DNA of 64,000 nt from Anadara kagoshimensis (taxonomy: Eukaryota; Mollusca; Bivalvia; Arcoida; Arcidae): the NCBI GenBank assembly GCA_021292105.1, contig CM037860.1, positions 17,378,698-17,442,697 on the forward strand, given 5' to 3'. The notes under the pieces are model-generated. The model had not been told where the DNA came from. It made no database searches and worked only from the letters and a program-made list of their open reading frames with translations. Within the stretch, counting starts at the first letter, position 1, and every line of letters starts with the position of its first letter. Shown here one piece after another: positions 1 to 13,300 of this stretch. The translations under genes were made by a program, and so were the position numbers.

Positions 1-100
1 CCAAAATTCATGGGTAATTTTGGTAATTCATAGTGTGGTCAGCACATTCCAGGTGAGTTGAGAACCCTGGTTTATACCATTTAAACATAAACATTTGTTA

Positions 101-293
101 TACAGTAAAACCTAGATTCATTGTCACTATTTGTTCATTTAAATTTTGGCATTTAATATAGGGGTTTAGCAATAAATTGATGGAGACCTGAAAAGGAAAC
201 TAAATAAGTAATTGATTTTGGGATTTCAAAATACTGTAGGTATAAGTGAGGCGGCAAAGTAATTGAAGACAATTATAAAGAGGTTTTACTGTA
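101..293. mobile_element. MITE family A copy, 193 bp, TA-flanked
   Basis: The ends TACAGTAAAACCT and AGGTTTTACTGTA are perfect inverted repeats with TA at the outside, as expected of Tc1/mariner-type non-autonomous elements. There is no coding capacity. Relatives occur at 9015, 29764, 36532 and 63460. Confidence 0.75.
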
Positions 294-1019
294 CGGTATA
301 TTATTGAAAGTCTTTTACCAATTTTGTCTAAAAATGCTAAAAGCTTGTTAATTTCTTTTCATCTGTTGATCTTCCCTAAACTTACCAGGTATTTTCTATA
401 TTGAAAAAAATTAACACCCTGATAAGTTTGTGTTTCTTTTTTGGGGCTGCATGTTGTTTTACAACACATCAGTAATTTTCAGCTAATCTAAATAGAATAC
501 ACTTCCATTAGCTTGTAGGATAAATCTTAACACATGATCATGATGTCACCTGTGGGTTTTTGAGTTTTTACAATGTACTTAATTTCCGCGTTTTTGTAAT
601 TACTAACCTTTTCCCTGGTGTAATATTCATAGATTTGTAAACCTGACTATAAAATCATGAATATATATTACGTGTAGTACAAATTTTAGGACATCAATAT
701 ATTGGTAGGTATAAGGAAGAACATCCGAAGTCGAAAATAGCGAAAATTACACCACAAATGAAACTACACTTGTGGTATTTCTGATGTGCTTATATACTAT
801 AGAAATCATGACAATAATTTAGTATACTAGCTAGCACACTTTCTCAAAATGTTTCAAATTATCATGATCATTAAAAATGGTTCTTTTGTATCATTATTTT
901 CGGAAGTGGAGCCATTGTATAAAGTGTTTTTAAGGAACAATTTTTCTTGCAAGTACAAGTGAAATCCTAAGATTTACTCACACTTACACACTTGGCCAGC
1001 ACAGTCCTTTGCTTGGTAT

Positions 1020-1148
1020 AGGTTGTTCACAATCTGATTGCATTGTTTTCAACGAATACATTTTAATATTTGGGTTGATGGAACAAATAAAGCACATAAA
1101 AGCCCGAATGTGAACACTGCCACACTGCCATCAGATGATGAACAACCT
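1020..1148. mobile_element. MITE family D copy, 129 bp
   Basis: The perfect 10-bp ends are AGGTTGTTCA and TGAACAACCT; the similarity continues inward (CAATCTGAT / ATCAGAT). It contains AATAAA. A relative lies in the kinase 3' UTR (33402-33563). Confidence 0.65.
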
Positions 1149-1200
1149 GCATAATCTACTGGTCTAAGGGAGATAACTCAATATTTTATTTTGATTTCAG

Positions 1201-1346
1201 TGGTATAATTCTTTATGCAATGGTTGTTGGAAAGCTGCCTTTTACTACACCGTATACTGACCAGTATCGCAAACAAAAACTACAACGACAAATAGAGAAA
1301 GGTCTATCAGAGAGACATGAAAAAGACATGGCCCATCTTTCATCTG
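1201..1346 (+). CDS. Kinase exon A: subdomain IX and start of the late C-lobe
   Basis: The acceptor is TTTTGATTTCAG and the donor GTATGT. The exon enters with one base of a split codon (T) and leaves with one base (G), giving 48 complete codons. The sequence starts GIILYAMVVGKLPF, the hydrophobic helix and G-x-LPF motif that follow DVWS in CAMK-group kinases. The DVWS exon itself is not in the first 1200 bases. A basic/charged stretch (residues 21-45) fills the variable region before subdomain XI. Confidence 0.85.
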
Positions 1347-4300
1347 GTATGTCGGGCATATAGAGTTATTCCTTTTATATTTTTAAATTGTATATCATTC
1401 TCACTGAATTTAAAGAGATTAACTTTCAACTTTCAGTGTCTTTTTTAGCTCACCTGAGCCAAAGGCTCAGATGAGCTATTGCAATCTATCACCGTCCGTC
1501 GTCCGTCGTTCGTCGTCCGTCGTCCGTCGTGCGTCGTGTGTAAACTTTACATTTTAATCTTCTCCTCCAAAACTACTGGGCCATATTTGATGAAACTCGG
1601 TGACTATCATGCCTAGGTAACAGCTTTTCAAAATTGTGTTCGGGGTTTGGCCACGCCCAACAAGATGGCCGCTGTTACTAAAAATAGCAAAAAGACAAAA
1701 AAATCTTCTTCTCTGAAACCAAAAGGTGCAGGCAAATTTTGATTGGATATTTGGATTCAGCATACTTGGGAACATTAAAATTGTGTTTTTCATGAAAATT
1801 AGACGAAAAATGGGTTACGCGTTTTTTGCGTAAAATTACGTAATTTTTAAAATGAGACATTTATTGTTATAACTTTATAACGGCTGAAGATAATTGTATG
1901 GAGTTTTCACTGTTGATCTTGTCTTGCAATTTTCTTCCAATTGATGTCAAGGTCGAAGGTCAAGGTCATGTCCCAGTTTTTGACCTTTGATAAAAAATGC
2001 TATTTTTTTAACATTTCTTGTGATAATGGCGTAGGATTTTCAGTTATTTGTAGGTATTGACATGACGATCATTTTGATACATAGATCAGGGTCATGGGTT
2101 CAAAGGTCAAGGTCACAGATGTCTAAGAATACCAAAATAGTTAATTATCTGCAAAACTATGAATTTTTTGTATAGGCATGTATATCAGAATATTGTAGGT
2201 AATGGCACAATGGTCATTTGGATATATGAATAAAGGTCATTGGTTCAAAGGTCAAGGTCACAGATGTAAACAAGTACTGAAATGGTTAATTATCTCAAAA
2301 ACTATAAACTTTTTGTATAGGCATGTATATTGGAATATTGTAGGTATTGGCCTAACGATCATTTTGATATATGAATGAAGGTCATAGGTTCAAAGGTCAA
2401 GGTCAAAGATGCGAATGAATACTTAAATGGTTAATTATCTCAAAAACTATAAACTTTTTGTATAGGCATGTATATTGGAATATTGTAGGTATTGGCCTAA
2501 TGATCATTTTGATATATGAATGAAGGTCATAGGTTCAAAGGTCAAGGTCAAAGATGCGAACGAATACTTAAATGGTTAATTATCTCAAAAACTATAAACT
2601 TTTTGTATAGGCATGTATATTGGAATATTGTAGGTATTGGCCTAATGATCATTTCGATATATGAATGAAGGTCATAGGTTCAAAGGTCAAGGTCATAGAT
2701 GCAAATGAATACTTAAATGGTTAATTATCTCAAAAACTATAAACTTTGTATAGGCATGTATTTTAGAATATTGTAGGTATTAGCCTATCGATCATTTTGA
2801 TATATGAATGAAGGTTATAGGTTCAAAGGTCAAGGTCATAGATGCAAATGAATACTTAAATGGTTAATTATCTCAAAAACTATAAACTCTTTGTATAGGC
2901 ATGTATATTGGAATATTGTAGGTATTAACCTAATGCACATTTTAAAATACAGATGTTTTAGCTGTTTATATTATATATTGTAGCTAGACTTTAAATATGT
3001 TATATATAGCATCCTTATAATTATAATAATTATTATAATTAATTTGCAAAAATACTTGCATATTATTGGCCCTTACTGCTGAAAATTTTGATATTCTTTT
3101 TTATTAATGTCATTGACCATTGAACCTCTGCATAAGATATGTACTGTTCCTCAGGTGAGCGTTAAGGCCCATGGGCCTCTTGTTTCATTTATAGTATATT
3201 CTATTTTATTTTGTTCTAATGTCCCTCTGACGATTTATTAAAAATCAGTATTTTTTGTCGCAATAAGTATGGCACAATAAACATGATAAACAAGTCTCGT
3301 TGATCAGTGAGAATTGAGATAAATACAATACATATGTACAAATTTCTGCAATGGCAAAAGTATTCTGACGGGGACATAAAATTATTTTCAATCAATTAGT
3401 AGAAAAAAATTCCAGTACTTGTGGTGTTCAGTTTTTAGGACTGACAATTGTTAATCTCCATGTTTGTTCTGTTTTCTAAAATATCAAAGCACTGACAGTG
3501 CTGATAATATAACTGTTTATATTGACAGGTTGTAAAGATTTGTTAAACAAATTAATAGAGCCGTCACAAGAAAAGCGTCTTCCATTAACAGACTGTGAGA
3601 CACATCAGTGGGTTACTGCATGTTCTAAGCTTCCATTTCATCCATTCCACTACTTCCCGAAAGAAAAAGGCATGAAATCACAGGTATGGGATTTGACACG
3701 TTTCAACTTTTTAATTTTAACAAAGCGCAACCATTGCTGTATTAGGAGTTCTAATGTATTACATTATAATAAAAAGAAAATACAATGTTGGAAAGATTTT
3801 CTGACAAAATATGTTGATGGATTGATCCAGAAAGATTTGCCACTTATCTGCATCTTCATCCATTCATTCATTCATTCATCAATATAGTTACTTACTATTT
3901 ATCTATCCATCAAATCATTCATCATTGAATATCATTCAACTTGCAGTTTATGCACAAAAACATTGCTTGAAGTAAAGAAATTGATTTTATAAATCAGTAA
4001 TTTATAAATTTTATCATAGATTTATTTTTGAACAATAGATTTTGATGATTTTTACACAGAATTATATAATTTTATTGCTATAAATTTTGGTATTTTTGTC
4101 CAAACAAATTCTACAACAAATTTGTCCCTAATTGTGTTTGCCTAGATGGTACACTAAAATTTTCAGGATTTTAAAATAAATTATAATAACATTATATGGT
4201 TTATATATATATCTGCTTTATGTGTTAGGAATCCCTTTTATCGGACTTAGAGTGTGAGGTAATTTATTGTCTCTGCTTGCAGGAACAAGAAAGTGTTCAG

Positions 4301-7300
4301 TATTTTACTTTTAATTCAACCATTTATTGAGTCTTTTATAGTCTATAAAGTGTAACCTGTCTAAACTCAACCCAGATTAAACTAAAAAATAAAAAACCCT
4401 GTCAAAACTGAACCTGAGTAAACTAAAACTTGTCAAAATTGAATCTCGAGTTAATTGAAAAACTGTCTTAATTAAACCCTGAGCGAATCGAAAACTAGTC
4501 AAAACTGAACTATTTTGCTAGGACACACCATTAGTATTTTGTGACAAATAAACCTGTATAATCAGAAGAAATGATTTCATCCTTCAGCTTTTTATCGAGA
4601 TTTAGTCATTTACTATTTGTGTGAAACTGTCAAACATAACCGTCTGTCACATCACTGTTTAATAAAACAGTCTACTGAGAAGAGATTGTGACTTCAAATT
4701 TTAGGATGGGGAAATAGTAAAACATTTATTTTGAATATGAAAAGAAGAAATATACTGAATGCTTTCTATATAACTCTTTTTGAATGTTCTTAATGATAAT
4801 GTTGTCAACCACAATGGTTGACCTTTTAACCTCAATGGTTGACCCTTTAACCACAATGGTTGAATGGTTGACCCTTTAACCCCATTGGTTGACTTTTCAA
4901 CCTCAGTGGTTGACGTTGACGTCAACCTCAGTTGTTGATGTAGACCTTTCAACCTCAGTGGTTGACGTTGACATTTCAACCTCAGTGGTTGACATTGACC
5001 TTTCAACTACAATGGTTGAACTTATAACCTCAGTATAATTTATTCTCATCTTGTATACTTATTTCATGATTGTGATGATATCAATTGTAGCAAGTTTATT
5101 GTCTCCCTTGATGTGAACTCTTTACTGTGTTGTGATGATGTGACTGACAAACAGATATCGTTGCTCTTTTGGTCAATTGTGAAAATTCATTTATACTTTA
5201 TATCTGCCTCTAATGAGTGGAGAATGTTACAGAAAACTGCTATTCTATTGCATGCTGGTCTATCTGCTGTATCAACTTTTGCATCCTGCTAACCCTATTT
5301 TGTGAAATTGCGGGTCAAAACCTAAATGCACCAAAGATGGGTTACCCACTGATGGGAAGGGGCGGAGGCTATGTGCATCCTCCTGAAAGAGAAAAGTTGG
5401 TACCTCTGTTACCCATGCATATTCCAACACTACCATACAGCTTTTTTTTTAAGCCGTTTTGCTATGCTATACATGAATTGAACTTTTATTGCCATTAACA
5501 TCATGGTATGTAAGGGCAGTAACTCTGATAAACAATACAAGATTGGTTGGTAAAATGTTGTTGAACAACTAGGAATAATCCTTTCTCAGTTGTGGTCAAC
5601 CGGGCTCAGTCGATTGGAGCCTGATGCACAGCAGTGAGTGCCTTGGATTTTGAATGTATACACCTCTAACACTTGGCGACCGTGTGCTTAAGAAAAAAGA
5701 TAAACAATTTTTAACAAGGAAAATTGTTTTACCTATTGCTTTGAGAAACTTTTAAAAAGACATTTTGAGCTTTCAATAATGGCAGAACATAAACATGTGT
5801 TTAAATCAAATTAAAATAAATAAATAAATAATACATTATGAAATAATATTTGGTGCATGTGTCTTGATAAATATATACACTTTGCTTGCCATTTTGAATT
5901 CAGATCTATGGAAGTATATGCATGAAATATCCACTACTTCCTCTCTAAAGCCAAGCATGCAGAATTTGGTTATACCTTTAGCTCACGTGTCATAAGGCCC
6001 TTAAATTGATGTTTCATCTCATGATTAAAGTGGGCAGTATTTAATGTTGCCAGTTGTACATATATGACACATACTTTGTTTTATGATCCATGAGTCTCTA
6101 TGTGAACAACGATTCTTCTTCTTCTTGTATACCCATACATCTACCACTAATGTGCAAGAAGTCCATGCAAGAACATCTTTGAAAAACATATGTCCAATTG
6201 ATCTGGTAAAACAATTAAAACATTTTTGACAATAGAATTAAGAATTAAAAAAGGTTCAAAAGAGTGACATTTCCAGTAGATCATTAAATTGTACTGTTTT
6301 TCATTGCATGTTTTGTGAAGTTTATATTAATACCCCCACCCCCCACCCACCCACTACATCAACATGTCCATCTGTAGACATTATTTTGTCTGAAGTATTA
6401 ATCAATTATCAGTATGCATGATCCATTTTTTACTGAAATTATGTACAAATGTACTTGCAATAAGAACATGTGAACTTGTGATTACTAGTTTGATCAGATT
6501 TTTTTGAATAATTGTGGTTTTCAGATATGAAATGAGATTCTCATGACCCAATTACAAAACCTATGGGGGAGGGGGATAAGTCAGCTTCACTGACATGTTT
6601 AGTTACATTTGCAATGAGAGTACTGGGGTTGATATGGACTATGAATTCCATTGATTACATGAAATCACAGGAAATTTGTCAAATAAGGAAATGTAAATAT
6701 GACTGATGAATTGTTTCAAAAATGACATTCATAGTGTTTAAATAATTTACTGTCTGGCAAAGTAAACTACATCTGTATGTACATAAGTCCCTTGCTAAAA
6801 TTATTTAAGAAATTAGAGCACTATAAATTCCATTTGAAAAAATGCAGTATTTAGTCAGAAATATACTGTTGACTAAATTTGCTACTATTTGAAATCTGAA
6901 AATCCTCAAAAACTAAGGTATACTCCCTCATGCAAAGTATTTCCCCAGCTTAATTTGGTTTAATTTGTTTTGGTACTTTGGATATTTTTTCAACCCCTTG
7001 GAAAACATTTTGGTTTCAAAATTTGGTCCAAGCACTACTGATGAGGAATTGCATTCCACAACAGCCATCTAGTGCTGTATAATTATTACTGGTATGTAAG
7101 TTACTACTTGCATTGACTTTTATCTTCTTGTTTTGTGTCCTATTCCATGTGTTTGTGTTGCATTATGCATTATAAAAAAAAAAATTATTGTCTTGAAAAT
7201 TTTTTACCATTCATATAATAGATTAGTTAATCTTCTTTAAAGATTTTTCAAATTAGTAATGGTTTCTTTAAAATTCAAATCTTTAGATTTTTACATCCCA

Positions 7301-10300
7301 ACGAATCAGAAAATTATATTTCTCTCAGCTAAAAATTTAGGTAGCAGTATTTTTGTTATTGCAGAGTTGATGATTTTAAAAAGAGTTTTTTCTTCTGTAA
7401 AATGCATTGTAAACTTGTAAGATTTTAGACTGCATGATTAATATCTAATTCAAATTCAATCATCAGAATCAACAACTTTTGCTTCTTTTGTGAAAAAGTT
7501 ATTGTCCATGATATTGTCCAGGCAGCCCTACAATAATTTTGAATATGTCTTATGTGTGACCAAAGTTGCACATCTATCACAAATCTGTAACATTATACAT
7601 GTAGTGTACCCAGAGTTTTGGTTGCTTGTATCATTCCACATTTAAAACAGAACATTTGAAATCATATTATCACTTTATCAAATTTGCTAAAACATAAAAA
7701 TTTATAATATTGTTGCTTAAAAATATTTTTTTATTTTGCGTTCATGTGTGTTTTCTATTGCAGGTTATTGATGAATTATCAGAAATTATGAAGTTATCCA
7801 GAGACAAAGTAGCAGAGACGGTTCATGAAAGTAAATGTGATGAACTTTCTGCCATGTTTAATATGATGATGGACAGCAAGAGAAATGAAAAAGGTAATCT
7901 ACAGTTTTGATAGATACCATATGATATAGTTATATAGAGTATATAGTCAAACAACATTGATCTATCTGCTTGACCTTTCATTAGGAATACTAATATAGGA
8001 TGATCCACCCAATACATGAATTCGCAGGTACCAGTAATACATAGATAATGCAGGTGATCATGTAGAGAAAATAAACATTTGTGTTCCCTAAACATAAATG
8101 TAACATTATAAATATTTAAGTTAAAGGTCAAGCATACAGGTCAATGTTATTTGCCTATACATTGTTTTGTATTCCGTATGCTTAATAAAAATATTTATCT
8201 ATCCCTGCATGCTGTCCATTGTATAAATATTTGCAGTGTTTAATCTATGATTTTAAGAAAGGGTCATTTTCAAAACTTTCCTCTAAAACAGCCAAAACAT
8301 TAATATTTTTGCACTGTTTAATGTTAAATATGACCCACTAAGGCCTTAACAATTGGGTTATTTAACAGAATAAGGGATCAGTGGCCCCATAGCCCCTTCT
8401 AGAATAGACACTGAATGGTTTTCTTTGTGAAATGAAATTTTCTGTGTTCTTGGCCTACAGATCATTCCAGTTTCTAGCTCAATACCCAAAAGGCAATTTG
8501 AGGTTATCGGTACATCTATGCAACCATTGTCAATACATTTTTGACTTCTCTAAAATGACTGCATTGATTTTAATGAAACTTTCTCAGACGTTTGTCTGTG
8601 CTGGTGCAATTAAAAATTTGTTTGTGGCATCACCATAACCCATAAGTGAGTCACTGGGCGCATTGACTTAAAAAATCCTCTTCAAAATCTGATGGGATAG
8701 TTTGATTTTGTTGGGTCTGACACCTTTTATTTAATCTTTTTGTACTATTTCTTAGAAGAACAAGTCAAACACTTTTGTGTTGAATTTTGAAAACATTGTT
8801 AAATTGCTGAACTAAAAGATACAATAAAATAAAATTAAAACTGCCTTATTAATATGAATGATCTCCCTTTGATTGTAAGTTACGGGTATATCCACAATAA
8901 ATGGTGTCAGAACAGTTTTATTGGTTCCATCTGGTTGTTTTTATATACAGGTTTTACCACTTTAGTAAATGTTCAAACCTGTAGATATTTGACAATTTAT
9001 ATTAAAATCTGCAGTACAGTAAAACCTTGTTATAATGCCTCTCGATAACTTTGTCAACTGGTTTTTCACCACTTTTATTTTGAAATCTGAAAAATACAAT
9101 TCTTCTATGTTTTTCTTTATAAGCCTTCCTCAATTTAGCATCAAACCCCTTTATACGGTAACACCAAAATCTGACTTATCAAATGATGGTGATGAATCAA
9201 GGTTTTACTGTATTATGGGAGGGAGTATGGGTATATAATCTGTAAGTCTTGTCATGAATTCACCTATTTTTAGGTTTAAGAACAATTTGCATAATTACAA
9301 ATTCCTAAATTGATGTCATTGAATATTTTCATCGACATTTCCAAAACTACCTTTTTCATATACTACCCCCGGTTTCACAATCATTTTTATAACTGAGATT
9401 TTCCCTAACTGAAATTTGGCAAATATATATTGTAGTAATTTATTTTAATGTTAAACATATTCAGGAATTTAAGGTGTCATTTTGAAGATATTCAGGAATT
9501 TAAAGTCATTTCAAGGATATTCGGGAATTTAAGGTGTCATTTTTAAATATTAGTCAAAGCTTATTACAGCTATATTTTAATTTGGTCAAAATTTGTTATT
9601 TTTATTGCTATAAAATATTGCCAAAATCAACCAGATTTTAGTTAAGAAATATCTTTGTTAGGGAATGATTGCGAAACTGGGGTCAGGTACTAAATCAAAA
9701 ACACCAGACATACAGACAAGACCCAGCTATATGTGTTATGTTTGGTAGTTCCATTATTCCATTACAACATTTTTGTGTTTATTGTTGTAATGTTAAGTTT
9801 GGTGTTAAACATTGTCATTAAATTTAAATGTTTGTTTGTTTGTGTCTTATAGAATTTGCCGCTGGTAAGTGTGAGTGTGTGTCAGCTTTTTATATGATTA
9901 TATTTACAATTGTATTGAATTCCGTTCAATAAACCCTTTGAGAGCAACTGAGGATATTATCCAATAACTTAAGTTGGTCACATGCGACCTTTCACCCATG
10001 ATGTTACTTGTTTGTTTCCTTTGCGTTGACAATTTCATCTGACATTAAAACTGAAACTGTTGAAACTTTGACAGTCCGAATTGGGCAAGTGGCACTGAGT
10101 GTTGCCCTATTTGGACCTATTTCTGGTCCTTTTGCATTCCTAGGGTTGAAAGATTGTAAATATAAGGATTAAAATTTGATTATACTGAATTTATTGGGTG
10201 ATTACTTCACTTGGTCATAGTCAAATTCCTTCATGATTGGCTTTGCCATTCATTCAATTTGCACGTGACAAACTGACGTTTTCACCCAATAAATTCAGCA

Positions 10301-13300
10301 CAATCAAAGTTCAATCGTTAAAATGAATGATATTATATTATATTTTTTTACAATAATTTTGATTTCTGTAGCTATATATTTATCTACAAATCTTATGTAC
10401 TATAAATTTTTATTGTTATAAAATTGCACACATCTTCTAAATACACAGCTCTTGTTGGAAATCGTTTTTATATCAAACAGTATTAACAATTTTGTCATGT
10501 TTTTTATGGTTTATAAAATGCAACTTTCGTTCTAAAAACATTTAAATAGATTAATTTGAAAAAAAATGAAGATAATTTTGACTTTCTTATGGAAAGATTC
10601 ACACCAAGCTTCCTTTATTTAGCTTCCACCATTATAGAGCAGCACAAACTTTAGTTGAAATTAGTTGATTGAATTTCTCTGGCCTGGTTAAGATTTGAAA
10701 ATTGTTAACCAGTATGAGATGAATGAACTTTAAATAGTACAAATTTTAATTTTGGATATCTGAAAATGAAACTTATTGCAATCTAGAGGCAGTTTTCCTT
10801 AATTTGAGTTATTATAGAGTTTTTTATCTTTGGAATTGATTTTTTGCATTTTTATATAAAAATCTGTAAAATTCTTTTATTTTTTTCTTTCTTTCTGTTT
10901 TTTAAATTTAACAACATTTTAATACTCTTTAAGCACTTCTTTTAATTTCCTTAAAAAAAAATCTTAATATCCTCAAGACAGCCTTTATCAAGATATTGTA
11001 AACATAAGATCGTTGAGGGATCATTAAAGGGGACTAAGGCAATATGATTCTTTTTCACAATTTAGTTTTTACATCATGTACCCATCCAACATACTTTAGT
11101 TTAGACTGTCTTTAAGGAGGATTATCTCAACACAACAAAACTGAAATTTCAATAAAACACTTATTAAATTATATTTCCAATTATCCACCACAGATAATGT
11201 TGGTGCATCAGAGAGTACCTCTTGTTACAGAATGGGTCTTGGGATTCTCTGACATACCACATGATTAGCCCCTAATGTTTGTACAGACTAATTATTTCAA
11301 CTCAATATGGGATCATATCAGTTCATGTTTTCCTGTAAAAATAATGCTTTTCTGAGAATTTGTGATGTAAACGTTTTCCAAAATGTCTGGCACAAATGTC
11401 AATACTTCTAAGTATATGATAGATAATTGTCTGATTGAAATAATGGTGATGTTTGTAACTTTGTCAGTATGTCTTCAGTAAATTAAAATTGTCTGTTAAT
11501 TTGTCTTTCAGAGTGTTCTATTATGTAATAACTGGTATTTAACTAAGTAAGGGTTTATTGCGTGATGTATAGGAGGTTTTTTCAGCAGATGAAGGTCATA
11601 GTTTCAGAACTGAAAGTTTTGTTCTGTTTCATTTGGGTTCTCCACCATCTGATGACTATTAATGTTTATGTCCATATGGATGTGGAGTCCCACCATTTGA
11701 ATTATCCAAAAAGGCAACTCAAACAGTTTCAATAGAAATGATGTTGCTACACAAACATGAATGGTTATCACATTAGCCATTGACAAATCTGATTGTTTCC
11801 TTCTGTATCTCCCTCCTTTTTAAATTAAGAGAACCTCCTCCAGTTATGTTTACTGCCACTTTTGTAAGTGTTCAACCACAACATGGGTCGTTTGTAAAGT
11901 GTATATTATAAATATTTTGTTTGTGTTTTCAGGTGTTTTTGATGTAGATTACACATCATTTGTAGAGAAGAAATCAGAACACAGACATCGACATAAAAAA
12001 CGACGGCCAAAAACAGATAAAGACAAAGATGGAGCTGCCAAATGTAAATATATATTATCATATGAAGTGCTCACAAAATAGATTCAATGTTCCCAGGACA
12101 TTTGGACTGATTAAATTGCAGGGTTTACCAGAACAAAAGAAATTTTAATGAACATGAAAATGATTAAAATTATTTTTACTTTGTTTCTGTTTTATACCAG
12201 GAATTGCCCCTTTAACATACTTCATTTAAAAAAACAGAAATCGGTGATCAATAGTTAACCAAAAACTGGTGCTGGACATTTGGTCCAGAATTTAACATTT
12301 TGCAGTGGTGCTCCAGTTTCCCCCACCTGATTCAAGAAATGAACCACCTCAATATAAATGAAAAATCTTTTCTTTGTAACAAAAGCTTAGTGGTTTTACT
12401 CTTGGTACTCCAGTTTCCCCCACCTGATCCAAGAAGTGAACCGTCTCAATATAAATGAAAACAACATTGATTAGGGCATAAAACAGTGTAAATTTACACT
12501 CCACTCCATGTTAGTCAACTTCATGTGTGTATGAGTGAGCAACTTAAATCAGAAATAATGGTACAAACTCTATCAGCACAGTTGGTGGAGTGCTCACTTT
12601 GTATGTGGGAGATCCTGGGTTCTGGACAAGACTTGGAAATAGGTACCGGGTAGTGACTGTTTCGCCAAGCACTCAGCATTTAGAAATGAAAGTCATGGGG
12701 TACTTTGAAACAGACTTTAAAAAACCAATGTCCATGTCGCAGTAGGCATGGCACATTAAAGAACACACCCTGCAAATTGCCCTGAGTGTACTGCAAAATT
12801 TCTATTACTTCACCTATAGCTGGTGACATCTCGATATAAGTGAAATATTCTTGAATTGGATGTAAAATCAAATTCAATCAATCAATAAATCATCACATAA
12901 TTTTGTAATTGTCATAAATCTTGAGATTTATAAAATTATGCTTCATTGATCATTAGAAGCTGAAAATTGCTGATGGACATTGATCAGTATATACCTGCCT
13001 TCAGACTCTTTCATTTATATGAGGTATTGTTCATAAAACACCAAAGAAGAGTGAAAAGTCAACTGTAAGTGAAATCAATGAATTTCTAAAAGAAATCATA
13101 ATAAACATTGACTTTGATCTTTATTGTTATCCAGAGATTTTGATATAATTGAGTACAATTTTTTAACAAGAATCCACTAGGAAAATGTAAACTTGAAGGA
13201 AATCTCTGGATTATGACCATGAATAGTTTTTGATCAGTCAGGTCTGTGGTTGTCATTTAGGCGGGTTTGTGATTTTCATTTCGGCAGTTTGTGATTGTCA

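Larger units (their letters stand above)
1..1200 (+). other. Kinase intron (5' part); AT-rich with two MITE-like repeats
   Basis: No kinase exon is visible before 1201. It holds the MITEs at 101-293 and 1020-1148; the remainder is AT-rich DNA without recognisable content. Confidence 0.7.
3684..7763 (+). other. Kinase intron, 4.1 kb
   Basis: Holds two short tandem arrays (4350-4515, 4803-5035), a dispersed repeat (6880-7090) and a C-rich/A-rich tract near 6330. An open frame at 5217-5498 is noted among the rejected items. The rest is AT-rich DNA without recognisable features. Confidence 0.7.
7894..9852 (+). other. Kinase intron, 2.0 kb
   Basis: Contains the MITEs at 9015-9212 and 9366-9683. 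The rest is AT-rich, without supported features. Confidence 0.7.
9865..11932 (+). other. Kinase intron, 2.1 kb
   Basis: AT-rich. A diverged family C repeat lies at 11228-11400. Near 10.1-10.3 kb CACCCAATAAATTCAG is a near inverted match of CTGAATTTATTGGGTG, about 90 bp away, a possible small inverted-repeat element. Nothing else is recognised. Confidence 0.6.

Noticed and set aside
1554-1860. Small minus-strand open frames in the head of the Helentron-like elements, repeated near 37653
   Set aside because: They recur with the element and have no domain; they reflect the stop-poor conserved head of a non-autonomous repeat.
5217-5498. 93-codon open frame in a kinase intron with a locally non-random peptide (GYPLMGRGGGYVHPPEREK)
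   Set aside because: No acceptor/donor pair keeps the kinase frame, there is no homologue I recognise, and the reading begins and ends in AT-rich intron; probably a repeat fragment.
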